DNA of 55,889 nt from a bacterium (GCA_021791415.1 JAJYWQ010000060.1:1-55889); one strand, 5' to 3'. Shown: positions 19,452 through 28,359, counted from the stretch's first letter. Translations and numbers: made by a program. Notes: generated by a model from the sequence alone, not told the origin.

Positions 19452-19830
19452 CTCTGCATCCTCCCTGCGCCGGCTCCAAGGCCCTTCTCGGACCAGGATG
19501 TCATCGCCCGCTGCCGGGCTGCCAGCTCACCTGTTCAGAGGGCGTGGGGCGGCCGGTGCCTGAACTGGAGACAGCGGGCCGGCGATCCCATCAGGCGCCC
19601 GGCTTCCGGCCAGGGCTGGCCACGTCCTCATCTCGCCCCTTGCAAGCCCTCCTTCCCGGTCCGCCTGGTTATACCACAGCCCCAGGCCCCGCGGTCAAGC
19701 ACCAAAAGTCAAAGATCTGCTCTCCCGACGAACGGGTCGAAGGTGCCGACGTGTGCCTATTCGGCGAACGTCGCCGCCGAGGGAAGTCGATCAGCAACCA
19801 GCTGGTGGCCCCGATCTCGGGGCCACCAGC
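19452..19830. other. Intergenic region between hutH and hutU
   Basis: Apart from the hutU promoter and ribosome binding site, this 380-base stretch shows no gene. It means hutU-F-I can be expressed separately from hutH. Confidence 0.5.
19668..19713 (-). promoter_or_regulatory. hutU promoter with shared TTTGAC-N9-TTGAC element
   Basis: On the minus strand TTTGAC (19713-19708) and TTGACC (19698-19693) lie 15 bases apart, start to start. TATAAC or the overlapping GTATAA/GGTATA at 19668-19675 serves as -10. The same pair of boxes at the same distance precedes the NCS1 permease gene and the gntR operon. The second box fits a -35, and the first may be an activator or extended recognition site. Confidence 0.6.
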
Positions 19831-21372
19831 TCAGCCGAGGCTTGGGACCACCGAGCGGGCCCGCTCCAGCACCCTGCCATCCCGCACCGCCCCCGCCACC
19901 TTCTCCAACTCCGGGCTGGTGAAGCGGTCCGGTCCCACCGCTCCTCCCAGCTCCCTGACCAGCCCTCCCACCGCCTGGCCGGCGGGCCCGGGACGCAGCG
20001 GCTGGCGGAGCTCCAGACCCCTGGCCGCCGCCAGCAGCTCCACCGCCAGGATCCGGGAGAGGTTGTCCACCACCCGCCGGAGCTTGCGGGCCGCCCCCCA
20101 GCCCATGGAGACGTGGTCCTCCTGCATCCCCGAGGTGGGCAGGGAGTCGACGCTGGCGGGCTGAGCCAGGCGGCGGTTCTCCGCCACCATGGCGGCGGCT
20201 GTGTACTGGGCGATCATCAGCCCCGAGTTGACCCCCGCCTCCACCGCCAGAAACGGAGGAAGCCCCTGGGAGCGGGCCGGGTCCAGCAGCCGGTCCACCC
20301 GCCGCTCCGAGATCGCCCCCACCTCGGCGGCGGCGATCGCCAGGAAGTCCATGGCGAAGGCCAGCGGCTCTCCGTGGAAGTTGCCTGTCGATGCCACCCT
20401 CCCGTCCTTGAGGACCACGGGGTTGTCCACCGCCGAGCACAGCTCGCGCTCCGCCACCTCGCGGCAGAAGTCCCAGGTGTCGCGGGCGGCCCCGGCCACC
20501 TGGGGCGCACAGCGGATGGAGTAGGCATCCTGGACGGCGTGAGGGGAATGCTCATGAGAGGCACGGATCTCGGAGCCGGCAAGCAGACCCCTGAGGTTGG
20601 CGGCGCTCCTCCCCTGACCGGGGTGGGGGCGGATCTGGTGCAGCTCCGCGATGAATGGCCCGTCGGTGCCCAGCAGCGCCTCGGTGCTGAGCGCCGCGGA
20701 GACGTCCGCGGTGGCCAGCAGGGTTTCCAGGTCCTCCAGCGCCAGCACCAGCATCCCCAGCATCCCGTCGGTTCCGTTGATGAGGCTGAGCCCGTCCTTG
20801 ACCTCCAGCCGGAGGGGCTGGAGCCCCGCCTCCCGAAGGGCCCGGGCGCCGTCCACCACCTGCCCGTCCGGGAGCTCGGCCCGCCCCTCGCCCATCAGGA
20901 CCAGCGACATGTGGGCCAGCGGGGCCAGGTCACCGCTGGCTCCCAGAGAGCCGTGCTCGGGCACGACTGGGGTGATGCCCGAGTTGAGCAGCCCCACCAT
21001 CTGGTGGGCCACCTCGGGGCGGCTGCCCGAGTACCCGAGGCAGAGGGAGCGGGCCCGCAGCAGCATCATCGCCCGCACCACCTCGCCCTCGACACCGGGG
21101 CCCATCCCGGCCGCGTGGGAGCGGATCAGGGCGTGCTGCAGCTCGGAGCGCCGTTCTACCGGGATCGTGGTGTTGGCCAGCAGACCGAACCCGGTGGAGA
21201 TGCCGTAGGCGGGGGTGGAGCCGGAGCAGATCCTCTCCACCAGCTCCCGGGCCGAGCGCATCGCCGCCTCCGCCTCGGGGGTGATCTCCACCCGGGCGCC
21301 GCGGCGGGCCACCTGCACCACGTCGGGTCGGCTGACCCCCTGGTCCCCGATCCGGACCACTCCCGCCGCCAT
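19831..21372 (-). CDS. hutH: Histidine ammonia-lyase (HutH)
   Basis: HutH removes ammonia from histidine to give urocanate. The 513-residue protein has the self-cyclising Ala145-Ser146-Gly147 triad (GSLGASGDLAPLAHM) that forms the MIO cofactor, the early YGISTGFGLLANTTIP with its catalytic Tyr, and the conserved GNFHGEP and QEDHVSMG segments. ATG 21372 follows GGAGGG by seven bases. A truncated copy of its first 80 codons, together with the end of the oxidase gene, lies 1.4 kb upstream. Before that duplication hutH probably sat directly behind the FMN oxidase gene. Confidence 0.95.
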   Translation of the reverse strand: MAAGVVRIGDQGVSRPDVVQVARRGARVEITPEAEAAMRSARELVERICSGSTPAYGISTGFGLLANTTIPVERRSELQHALIRSHAAGMGPGVEGEVVRAMMLLRARSLCLGYSGSRPEVAHQMVGLLNSGITPVVPEHGSLGASGDLAPLAHMSLVLMGEGRAELPDGQVVDGARALREAGLQPLRLEVKDGLSLINGTDGMLGMLVLALEDLETLLATADVSAALSTEALLGTDGPFIAELHQIRPHPGQGRSAANLRGLLAGSEIRASHEHSPHAVQDAYSIRCAPQVAGAARDTWDFCREVAERELCSAVDNPVVLKDGRVASTGNFHGEPLAFAMDFLAIAAAEVGAISERRVDRLLDPARSQGLPPFLAVEAGVNSGLMIAQYTAAAMVAENRRLAQPASVDSLPTSGMQEDHVSMGWGAARKLRRVVDNLSRILAVELLAAARGLELRQPLRPGPAGQAVGGLVRELGGAVGPDRFTSPELEKVAGAVRDGRVLERARSVVPSLG

Positions 21373-21399
21373 CACCGGCCCTCCATCCCGTACCCGTCC

Positions 21400-21645
21400 C
21401 CGTCCCGTCCCCCCAGGACCACCAGCTCCGCGCCGCGCGCCGGCAGCTCCGCCGTCCCGCTCAGCCCCACCAGTTGCATTGCCCTCTCCACCTCGTACCG
21501 GAACTTCCAGATCACCACTGCCAGCCCCTCCTCGCCGCCCGCCGCCAGTCAGTAAAGGTAAGGCACGCCCGCCAGGCGGAGGTCACTCCCGAGGGCCGGC
21601 GCGATTGAGGCATCCCCCCGAGGAAATCCGCCGAGTCCGGCCTGG
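21400..21645 (-). pseudogene. Duplicated C-terminal fragment of the FMN hydroxyacid oxidase gene
   Basis: The sequence aligns base by base, with scattered differences and small gaps, to the last 200-240 bases of the oxidase gene ending at 22769. Recognisable parts are the complement of the LVVLEGGA/AELRARGAELVV end, the MQLLG segment and the YLYGLAAGGEEG segment. In-frame stops and missing upstream sequence show it is dead. It lies directly upstream of hutH, as the intact oxidase end lies next to the hutH fragment. Confidence 0.7.
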
Positions 21646-21685
21646 GGCGACCAGCTGCCCCCTCCAGTCCCGGGTACAGTCCAGC

Positions 21686-22072
21686 TCACACCTTCAGAAC
21701 GGTCAGACCCGGCAGATCGTCAAAGTCGTCGTCCTGGGTTGCCACGGCCGCGCCGTGAGCCAGCGCGGTGGCCGCGATCAGCGTATCCACGACGCGCGGA
21801 TTGCGGCCGGCCATTCGCAGCTGGGCGACCAGGCGAGCGAACTGGTCCGCAACCCGATCGTCCACCGGGAGGGGCAGATGGTCGCGGGTCGCGACCTCCA
21901 GGGCGGCCAGCCGGCTGGCTCTGACGCTCGGGTCGTCGGCCGCCAGGACGCCCAGCCGGAGCTCCGCCACCGTGATCACGGAGATGGCAGTGGCCGCCTC
22001 GTCGGGGAGCGCCGCGAGCCGCCGCCCGGACTCGCGAGCGATGAAGACTGATGTGTCGAGGACGATGTTCAC
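21686..22072 (-). CDS. PIN-domain ribonuclease toxin (VapC-like)
   Basis: The product is a 128-residue PIN protein. Active-site acids are visible in NIVLDTSVFIARESG, Glu in VITVAELRLGV, Asp in PRVVDTLIAATALAHG and the DDDFDDLPG end. Its ATG overlaps the stop of the preceding antitoxin by four bases. The module lies between two halves of a direct repeat derived from hutH and the oxidase gene, so it probably arrived with, or was trapped by, that rearrangement. Confidence 0.9.
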   Translation of the reverse strand: MNIVLDTSVFIARESGRRLAALPDEAATAISVITVAELRLGVLAADDPSVRASRLAALEVATRDHLPLPVDDRVADQFARLVAQLRMAGRNPRVVDTLIAATALAHGAAVATQDDDFDDLPGLTVLKV

Positions 22073-22314
22073 AGTTCGGTCAGCCGATCCGGGATCAGGC
22101 GATCCAAGTCAACTGTCAGCCCGGCGTCCGCCGCGGCGTCCTGGATCCGGGCCCAGACCTGCCGAGCCGGCACCCAGGTCAGGCGGCGCTCGAACGGCAC
22201 CAGAGTTGCCACCGGGCGACGGTCAACCGTCACCACGATGCTCTCTCCCGCCTCCACCCGACGGAGGATGCCGGAGGTCGCCGCCCGGAGTTCTCGAAGA
22301 GGAATCTGACTCAC
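22069..22314 (-). CDS. Phd/YefM-type antitoxin
   Basis: The 81-residue protein has the Phd/YefM opening IPLRELRAATSGILRRVEAGESIVVTVDRRPVATLVPF, the fold that binds DNA and neutralises the toxin through its C-terminal helix. The GTG at 22314 is fixed by the TATACT box six bases upstream; longer frames run into hutH remnant sequence. It is co-transcribed with the overlapping PIN gene. Confidence 0.88.
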   Translation of the reverse strand: MSQIPLRELRAATSGILRRVEAGESIVVTVDRRPVATLVPFERRLTWVPARQVWARIQDAAADAGLTVDLDRLIPDRLTEL

Positions 22315-22320
22315 AACCGT

Positions 22321-22326
22321 AGTATA
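22321..22326 (-). promoter_or_regulatory. -10 box (TATACT) of the Phd/PIN module, leaderless
   Basis: TATACT ends six bases before GTG 22314, so transcription would start at the initiation codon. The second Phd/PIN module, at 52 kb, has the same geometry. Confidence 0.6.
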
Positions 22327-22524
22327 TCGGCTACGGCTGGCGGATGAGACGGGGTCGCCGTGGACCTCGCCATGCGAGGGCGACGGGGGCAGGGGAAGAC
22401 AGCGGCCACGTGGGACGGGCGGGCGGCGGGTGCCGGTGTTCTGTCCGGGCCCGCGATCGCCCGAGTCCAAACATGCCCCCGGTGGAGCCGGACGCGCCCA
22501 GCGCCGGTCCCGGACCCCGTCTCG

Positions 22525-22756
22525 AGGCGTGCTGTAGCTCGGAGCTCCGGTCCACCGGGATCGTGGTGTTGGCCAGCAGCCGAACCCGGTGGGGATCCCG
22601 TAGGCAGGGGGTGGAGCGGGAGCCGATCCTCTCCACCACCTGCCGGGGGGAGCGCACCGCCACCTCGGCCTCGGGGGTGATCCCCACCCCGGGCGCGCGG
22701 CGGGCCACCCGCACCAAGACGGGTCGGCCGACACCCCGGTCCTCGATCCGGATCAC
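22525..22756 (-). pseudogene. hutH: Truncated, frameshifted copy of the hutH 5' end
   Basis: The reading starts IRIEDRGVGRPVLVRVARRAPGVGITPEAEVAVRS, aligning with residues 6-40 of intact HutH. It continues through VVERIGSRSTP and LLANTTIPVDRSSELQHA, residues 45-81, with at least one frame change in the tyrosine loop. It stops after about 80 codons. It abuts the 3' end of the oxidase gene and forms one arm of the 21.1/22.5 kb direct repeat. Confidence 0.8.
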
Positions 22757-22768
22757 CCCCCGCCTTCG

Positions 22769-23989
22769 TCAGCACCCGGCCATCGCGGACCCGGCCCCTC
22801 CCTCCAGGACCACCAGCTCCGCCCCGCGCGCGCGCAGCTCCGCCGTCCCGCTGACCCCCAGCAGTTGCATGGTTCTCTCCATCTCGTCCCGGAGCATCCG
22901 GATCAGAAGGGCGACCCCCTCCTCGCCGCCCGCCGCCAGCCCGTAGAGGTAGGGCCTGCCCACCAGGCAGACGTCGGCGCCGAGGGCGAGCGCGACGACG
23001 GCGTCGGCCCCGGTGCGGATCCCCGAGTCCACCAAAAGGGGCACGTTCCCACCCACCTGCTGGCGGGCGGCCACCAGCAGGTCGAGCGGGTGCGGGCTGC
23101 GGTCCAGCTGCCGCCCCCCGTGGTTGGAGAGGTAGACGCCGTCACAGCCCTCCGCCACCGCCCGGGCCACGTCGGAGGGCCGCAGCGGCCCCTTCACGAG
23201 CAGCGGCCCGGTCCAGGTCTGCCGCAGCCGCCTCAGGTGCTCCCAGGAGAGGCCCGGCTCGAAGCTGCGGGTGATCTCGGCGATCCCGCCGGCGGCCGGG
23301 CCGGAGGCTCCCTCAAAATTGGCGAAGGTCAGCTCCGGCCCGGTGACCAGCCCCCTCCAGTACCGGGGATGGAGGGCGATCCCCAGGAGGGAGGCCGGGC
23401 TGGGGGCGGGCGGGATGGTGAGTCCGTTGCGCTGGTCCCGGAGTCGCTGGCCGGCCACCTGGGTGTCGACCGACACCAGGAGCGCTCGGCAGCCGGCGCG
23501 CTGGGCGCGGGCCACGAGGGCTTCGGTCACCCTCCACTCCTTGGAGACGTACAGCTGGAACCACAGCGGCCCCGGGGTGGCGGCGGCCACCTCCTCGAGG
23601 GAGGTGGTGGCCATGGTGGCGGCGGTGTAGGGCACTCCCAGCCGGCCGGCGGCCCTCGCCGCCCCGGCCTCTCCGTCCGGGTGGATGAGCCGGGTGTACC
23701 CGGTGGGGGCCAGTGCCAGGGGGATCGGCAGCCGCTGACCGAAAACGGTGGTCTGAAGGTCCGGGACCCCGGCGCCCGAGAGGACTCGCGGCTGGAAGCG
23801 GCAGCCGGCGTAGCGGACGAGGTTGGCTCTCAGAGTCCGCTCCTGCTCCGCTCCCCCTTCCAGGTAGTCGAAGATCGCCCTCGGCAGCCGACGCCGGGCG
23901 GAGCGCTGGATGTCAAAGATCGAGTGGCCGCGGCGGGTCAACCGGCTCTTGCCCGGGCGGGGCAGCAGACGCATCTTCTCTGAGGTCAT
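22769..23989 (-). CDS. FMN-dependent alpha-hydroxyacid oxidase/dehydrogenase
   Basis: This 406-residue TIM-barrel flavoprotein is of the lactate oxidase/glycolate oxidase/L-lactate dehydrogenase family, which oxidises 2-hydroxyacids to 2-oxoacids. It shows IFDYLEGGAEQERTLRANL, LALAPTGYTRLIHPDGE, WFQLYVSKEW, VSVDTQVAGQRLRDQRNGL, LLVKGPL with the FMN-contacting Lys, SNHGGRQLDRSPHPLDLL with the catalytic His, and VDSGIRTGADAVVALALGADVCLVGRPYLYGLA. The exact substrate cannot be told. The gene originally lay upstream of hutH, and its 3' end is duplicated next to intact hutH. Confidence 0.9.
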   Translation of the reverse strand: MTSEKMRLLPRPGKSRLTRRGHSIFDIQRSARRRLPRAIFDYLEGGAEQERTLRANLVRYAGCRFQPRVLSGAGVPDLQTTVFGQRLPIPLALAPTGYTRLIHPDGEAGAARAAGRLGVPYTAATMATTSLEEVAAATPGPLWFQLYVSKEWRVTEALVARAQRAGCRALLVSVDTQVAGQRLRDQRNGLTIPPAPSPASLLGIALHPRYWRGLVTGPELTFANFEGASGPAAGGIAEITRSFEPGLSWEHLRRLRQTWTGPLLVKGPLRPSDVARAVAEGCDGVYLSNHGGRQLDRSPHPLDLLVAARQQVGGNVPLLVDSGIRTGADAVVALALGADVCLVGRPYLYGLAAGGEEGVALLIRMLRDEMERTMQLLGVSGTAELRARGAELVVLEGGAGSAMAGC

Positions 23990-24067
23990 CGCCGCCCAAG
24001 AAGCGCCATCGGTGGACCAGTGCCCGCGGGCACTACCCGAGCTCGGTGCGGCCGCATGTCCGCCAAG

Positions 24068-24757
24068 TCATATCGCCGTGCGGAGCAGGATCGCGGTCAG
24101 CTCGTCTGGCCGGCTGAGCATAGCGGAGTGACCGCTATCGAGCGGAACAATGCTGGCGCCGAGGCGAGCCTTCGGCGCCGCTAGCTGCCACTGGGGTTGG
24201 ATCACGCGATCGAACTGGCAGGCAACGTACGTCTTCGCGATCGCGGGCCAGGTCCCCAGCGGAGTGGTCTCGGTGAGGGGTGTGAGCGTCTGCGGCCTGA
24301 GCCGCGCCGCTGCCCGGCGTGCGGCCCGCGGGTCGCAGTCGTGATAGAAGAATCGGATCGCATCGTCCGGAGACACGTGCGAGAGCCCGTCACCGTCGTC
24401 CACGAAAGTGAACGCCGGGTCGATGATCGGTTCTTCGGCGAACTGCTGATCCATCGTCTTCCCGGGCACGGGCAAGAGGCTCGCCACGAAGACGAGGTGG
24501 CTAGCGTCGAGCTGGTCGGCGACGAGAGGGATGGTCATCCCCCCCGCGGAGTGACCGACGAGGACGAGAGGACGCTGGAGGGCCCGGCTGGCGGCGTCAC
24601 TTACCGCCCGGGCATTGGCCGTGCACCCGGCTTCCCTGAGTTCACACGGCAGGGTCGGCGAGACTACCTCGTGTCCCGCGGCCAGCAGCCGTTCCTCAAC
24701 CAGCTCCCAGCACCAGGGTCCGTGCCAATGTCCGTGGACGAGCACAAACGTAGCCAT
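24068..24757 (-). CDS. Alpha/beta hydrolase, salicylate-esterase-like
   Basis: This 229-residue single-domain hydrolase is related to the plant MES/hydroxynitrile-lyase branch and bacterial EstC. It starts MATFVLVHGHWHGPWCWELVEERL with the oxyanion-hole HGxWHG, has the nucleophile elbow VGHSAGGM, and a final His in PLDSGHSAMLSRP. Substrate unknown. ATG 24757 is chosen because homologous proteins begin there; twelve further codons upstream are possible. No signal peptide. Confidence 0.88.
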   Translation of the reverse strand: MATFVLVHGHWHGPWCWELVEERLLAAGHEVVSPTLPCELREAGCTANARAVSDAASRALQRPLVLVGHSAGGMTIPLVADQLDASHLVFVASLLPVPGKTMDQQFAEEPIIDPAFTFVDDGDGLSHVSPDDAIRFFYHDCDPRAARRAAARLRPQTLTPLTETTPLGTWPAIAKTYVACQFDRVIQPQWQLAAPKARLGASIVPLDSGHSAMLSRPDELTAILLRTAI

Positions 24758-24849
24758 GGCTGCAGCCGAGTCAGGTGGCGGGCAGGCGGCCAAGGCGCGG
24801 CCCCGCCCTACCTGCTCGGCCGCGGATCCCGGAGGTGCGAGCGTTCGTC

Positions 24850-26259
24850 CTAAAGCCCTCCACCGGAGTCTCCATTGGCGCTAGCTGACTGGGGGGATTC
24901 CATCCGGAGGGAGGAGGCGTACAGGTAGTACAGCCCACCTGCCAGGATCAACCCGACGATCCAGGCGATGTCGCCACCGCCAATCGCCTTGGCGACCGGG
25001 CCTTCAAAGAAGCTGGAATTCATGAACGGAAGTTCGACCAGAATGGTGAGCACGTAGATGCCCAGGGCTGGCCAGGAAACTGTCCCGTAAGCCCCGTGGG
25101 TCTGGAAGAGGCTCGGGATGTCGTACTTGCCGTGGCGCACCAGGTAGTAGTCGGTGAGGTTGATGGCCGTCCAAGGGATCAGGAAGTAGAGCAGGAAGAG
25201 GACGAAGTTCGAGAGGTTGGTGAGGAAGTTGGAGCTGGCCGCGATCGCGATCACTGTCCCCAAGACCGCCACCACGGTGGTGGCGACGATCCGCCCCCGG
25301 GCCCCGGCCAGCAGCTTGCCGCTGGGTGAAAGACTGGTGAACGCAGTCAGGAAGGCACCGTAGAGATTCTCCAGATTGGCGGCGAAGATGCCCAGCAGGA
25401 TGATGATCAGGACGAGCCACCGAACCTGCGGGAACAGGCCCGCGAAGTAGGCGGGTGCATTGCTCGAGACCTGGCTCTCAGCAACCACCGCGCCGAGGGC
25501 GCCCACGGTCATGATGAAGCAGGCGCCCACAGCCGACCCCAGGTACGTGTACCAGAAGGTGCGTGGCGAGCGGGTGGACTTGGGCAGGTAGCGGGAGTAG
25601 TCCGAGACGTAGGGGGCCCAGGTGATCTGCCAGGCGGCGAAAATCGAGATCACCAGCAGCACAGTGCCCAGGGTCACCGAGGACTTGGGCGCGTGGGAGG
25701 GCAAGACCGTGAGCAGCTTGATGAGGAGTACGCCGAAGATCGCGAACGAGAGGACCGACACTACCCGGTCGTAGGCGTGGAAGAGGTCGTAGCCCACCCA
25801 GGTGATCAGCAGGACCAATGCGTCTGCGAGCACTACCGCGGGGGCCACCGAGATGTGCAGAAGCGCGGATAGGGCCTGGCCTCCCAAGATCCCGCCGCTG
25901 ACAAAGAAGCCGAGGTACATCACGAGGACCACGACCACCGGGAGGGTGGCCCCGAACATGCCGAACTGGGCCCGGCTCTGGATCATCTGGGGCACGCCCA
26001 TCTTCGGCCCCTGGATGGAGTGGTAGGCCATGAACAGGCCCCCTACAAGGTTCCCCACCAGGATGGTGATGATGGCCCACTCCAGGTTGAGACCGAGGAC
26101 CACCGCCAGGGCTCCGGTGGCCACCGCGGTGATCTGCACGTTGCTGGCGAACCAAAGGGTGAAGAGGGTGTTGGGCTGGCCGTGGCGCTCGCTCTCCGGG
26201 ATGTAATCGATGGAGCGTTGTTCGAGGCCGATCCCCCCCTGCCGCGGAGTGTCTGCCAT
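24850..26259 (-). CDS. NCS1 family nucleobase/hydantoin-type permease
   Basis: This 469-residue membrane protein has about 12 hydrophobic segments and NCS1 signatures: the N-terminal SIDYIPESERHGQP-type cytoplasmic segment, LWFASNVQITAVATGALA, GPKMGVPQMIQSRAQFGMFGA, ITWAPYVSDYSRYLP and NLTDYYLVRHGKYDI. Relatives import cytosine, purines, allantoin or hydantoins. ATG 26259 follows GGGAGGAG. Because its promoter shares the element found at hutU and at the gntR-oxidase-hisC operon, I infer it takes up a related ring compound, perhaps urocanate or an imidazole, but the sequence does not prove this. Confidence 0.92.
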   Translation of the reverse strand: MADTPRQGGIGLEQRSIDYIPESERHGQPNTLFTLWFASNVQITAVATGALAVVLGLNLEWAIITILVGNLVGGLFMAYHSIQGPKMGVPQMIQSRAQFGMFGATLPVVVVLVMYLGFFVSGGILGGQALSALLHISVAPAVVLADALVLLITWVGYDLFHAYDRVVSVLSFAIFGVLLIKLLTVLPSHAPKSSVTLGTVLLVISIFAAWQITWAPYVSDYSRYLPKSTRSPRTFWYTYLGSAVGACFIMTVGALGAVVAESQVSSNAPAYFAGLFPQVRWLVLIIILLGIFAANLENLYGAFLTAFTSLSPSGKLLAGARGRIVATTVVAVLGTVIAIAASSNFLTNLSNFVLFLLYFLIPWTAINLTDYYLVRHGKYDIPSLFQTHGAYGTVSWPALGIYVLTILVELPFMNSSFFEGPVAKAIGGGDIAWIVGLILAGGLYYLYASSLRMESPQSASANGDSGGGL

Positions 26260-26329
26260 GCCATCTCTCCTCCCATCGCGCCGCTCTCGGAGCCGGGCCG
26301 GCCGGGCCCGGCCTCCCTCATGGGTGCGA

Positions 26330-26373
26330 ACTGTAACCGGCCCACCTGCCGCCGTCAAGGGCAAAAAGTCAAA
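26330..26373 (-). promoter_or_regulatory. NCS1 permease promoter with shared TTTGAC-N9-TTGAC element
   Basis: On the minus strand TTTGAC (26373-26368), TTGACG (26358-26353), a 17-base spacer and TACAGT (26335-26330) form a good promoter. The two TTGAC-type boxes have the same 15-base offset as at hutU and gntR. Confidence 0.65.
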
Positions 26374-26417
26374 AATCAATGGCGCTCCGCGCAGCAGGCT
26401 GGGTAGGATGCCCATCG

Positions 26418-27419
26418 ATGGACCGCCCAGCCGACCTGCTGCAGACGGTGGCGGACCGGTCGTGCCGCTGGCCGCTCTCCCACTGGTACTGGGGGGACGC
26501 GATCCTGATCGACGGCCTCCTGGCCGCCGGTGCCTTCGTTCCCTCGGCTGGGCGCCGTGCGGCGGAGCTGCTCCTCGGCTGGCTGGAGCAGGTGACGCCG
26601 GGCCACCAGGACGCCCTCGGACCCGGGGCCGGCATCGCCTCCCTGGTGGGCGAGGGAGCCCTGCCGGCTCGCAGCGTGGACCGGTTCCTTCGCGCGGTGG
26701 AGGCGCTTCCGCTCCTCGTCGGAGACGTCCCGGCCCTGGAGCCCCACCTTCCCCAGTTCCGCTTCGGGCTCTGCATCGACGCGCTTTACCACCTCCCACC
26801 GGCCCTGGCGGCGATCGGTCGGCTCCGTTCGGACGAGCGGCTGATCGCCAGGGCGGGGCGGCTGGCCATGCAGATGCTGGCCCGCCTCCGCTGCCCTGGG
26901 GGCTTCGCCCACTGGTACGACGTCGGCGAGGACCGCAACAACCAGGTGCCCTGGAGCAGGGGGGTGGGGTGGGCGCTCCTGGGTGTGCTGGACACAGCCG
27001 CCCTGGTCGAGGACCGGCACCTTTCGGCAGAGCTGGTCCAAGTGGCCGCCGAGCTGTGGGCGGCCCTGCGGGATGGGGCGGGGCCCTTGGGCTGGGGCCC
27101 GCTTCTGGGGCGACCGGACCTCCCCCCGGAGAACTCGGTCGCCGCCTTCGTGGTGGCCGCGGCTCACCACCCGGTGGTGGTGGTCCCCGCCCAGGGGCCC
27201 CTGTACCAGCTGGCCGTGGAGCGGCTCCTCTCAGGCATAGACGAGCAGGGAGTGTTCCGAGGCGTGAGCGCCGACGTTCTGCCCCGCTGGGACCCCGGCA
27301 CCTACGAGCGCTTCCAGGCCGAGCCTTCCCCCTGGGGGCAGGGGGTGGCGCTGCGGGCCTTGGCGGCTCTCGCCGGCGCCGCCTGGGCGCCCGGTCTCCC
27401 ACTTCCCGCGGCGCCCTGA
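26418..27419 (+). CDS. Glycoside hydrolase family 88/105-like protein
   Basis: The 333-residue (alpha/alpha)6-barrel protein resembles unsaturated rhamnogalacturonyl/glucuronyl hydrolases. It has WPLSHWYWGDAILIDGLLAAG near the N-terminus, FGLCIDALYHLPPALAAIG, GGFAHWYDVGEDRNNQVPWSRGVGWALLGVLD (the RGxGW signature), and ENSVAAFVVAAA. These enzymes hydrate the double bond of lyase-made oligosaccharides using an Asp. No signal peptide, so it is cytoplasmic. ATG 26418 lies eight bases after TAGGAT, so it is leaderless or nearly so. The gene is divergent from the NCS1 permease. Confidence 0.8.
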   Translation: MDRPADLLQTVADRSCRWPLSHWYWGDAILIDGLLAAGAFVPSAGRRAAELLLGWLEQVTPGHQDALGPGAGIASLVGEGALPARSVDRFLRAVEALPLLVGDVPALEPHLPQFRFGLCIDALYHLPPALAAIGRLRSDERLIARAGRLAMQMLARLRCPGGFAHWYDVGEDRNNQVPWSRGVGWALLGVLDTAALVEDRHLSAELVQVAAELWAALRDGAGPLGWGPLLGRPDLPPENSVAAFVVAAAHHPVVVVPAQGPLYQLAVERLLSGIDEQGVFRGVSADVLPRWDPGTYERFQAEPSPWGQGVALRALAALAGAAWAPGLPLPAAP

Positions 27420-27619
27420 GCCGCGCTCCAAATCTCTTCCCGGAGCGTGGCTGCCCGGGCCTGAGGGCGCCAGGTGGGCCCTTGTGTGGGGAACTACCAG
27501 ATGGAAGAGGGGGCCCGGCTAGTGCCGCCGGCCCCGGGACGAGGAGTACGCGGCGCAGCCCTCGACCGCGCCCGGCGGTCTGGGCTGTCCGGGCCGGGGC
27601 CAGGGAGCTTGACGGTGCC

Positions 27620-28201
27620 TCAGCTGCCCCCGAGAAGCCGGCGCAGCCGCTGCCACAGCACACCGAGGACGAGGCTCAGGGCACCCACCGCCTTGGGCGG
27701 CGAGGTAGGGGCGGCGGTGGCCGGTGCCGGTCCCGAGTCGGTGCCCTCTGGCGCAGCGCCCAGGGTCTGCTGGAGGCAGCTGGCGAACTGGGTCAGGAGC
27801 CGGTCCGCCACGTCCTGCATCAGTCCTCGCCCGAACTGGGCCACGCGCCCGGTGATGGCCACATCCGACTCGATGGTGCCGATCGAGCCTCCCTGTGGGT
27901 CCTCGGCCACGGACATGGTGATCGTGGCTGACGCGGTACCCGCCCCCTGGGGGTCGCGGCCTTCGCCCCGCATGACCAGCCGCCGTGCCCCGCGGTCGAC
28001 CTCCAGGACGGTCATCACCCCGTCGTAGCGGACCGTCACAGGTCCCACCTTTACGGTGACCCGGCCCTTGTACGTCTTGTCGTCGACCCGCTCTGTGATG
28101 GACGCTCCCGGCAGGCAGGGTGCGATCCGCTCCAGGTCCTCCAGGAGGGGCACCAGCTGGTCCGGTGGGAGCCCGATCTTGAGGGTGTTCTGTAGCAGCA
28201 A
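27620..28201 (-). CDS. coxG: CoxG/SRPBCC family protein of the CO dehydrogenase locus
   Basis: The 193-residue protein opens with the SRPBCC fold of CoxG: PPDQLVPLLEDLERIAPCLPGASITERVDDKTYKGRVTVKVGPVTVRYDGVMTVLEVD. It then has a Pro/Ala-rich linker and a C-terminal hydrophobic/basic anchor (LSLVLGVLWQRLRRLLGG). In known cox clusters CoxG helps recruit CO dehydrogenase to the membrane. The TTG start follows AGGAG by seven bases. It is divergent from coxM rather than within the operon. Confidence 0.88.
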   Translation of the reverse strand: MLLQNTLKIGLPPDQLVPLLEDLERIAPCLPGASITERVDDKTYKGRVTVKVGPVTVRYDGVMTVLEVDRGARRLVMRGEGRDPQGAGTASATITMSVAEDPQGGSIGTIESDVAITGRVAQFGRGLMQDVADRLLTQFASCLQQTLGAAPEGTDSGPAPATAAPTSPPKAVGALSLVLGVLWQRLRRLLGGS

Positions 28202-28297
28202 GTTGGTACTCCTGGTGCGCTGAGGATGGCTGAGCCCAGATCCTAACCGCGCCGCCAAGCACCTGTGGGCCCCCTTCCCCGAACGCTGCCCTGGGGC

Positions 28298-28303
28298 TAC
28301 AAT
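28298..28303 (+). promoter_or_regulatory. Candidate -10 box (TACAAT) of the cox operon
   Basis: It lies about 57 bases before ATG 28360, so the cox mRNA would have a leader of about 50 bases with a GGGAGAG ribosome binding site. The -35 region (TTCCCC at 17 bases) is weak, as expected for an activated promoter. Confidence 0.4.
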
Positions 28304-28359
28304 CCGCCCAGCCATCAAAACCGGTTGGGCCCGGTTGCAGAGCCGGGCGGGAGAGCCAC

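Noticed and set aside
26260-27663. Very long minus-strand open frame fused upstream of the NCS1 permease
   Set aside because: The added 460 codons are Pro/Arg/Gly-rich, lie antisense to the GH88/105-like gene, and the permease has its own ribosome binding site and promoter at 26259-26373.
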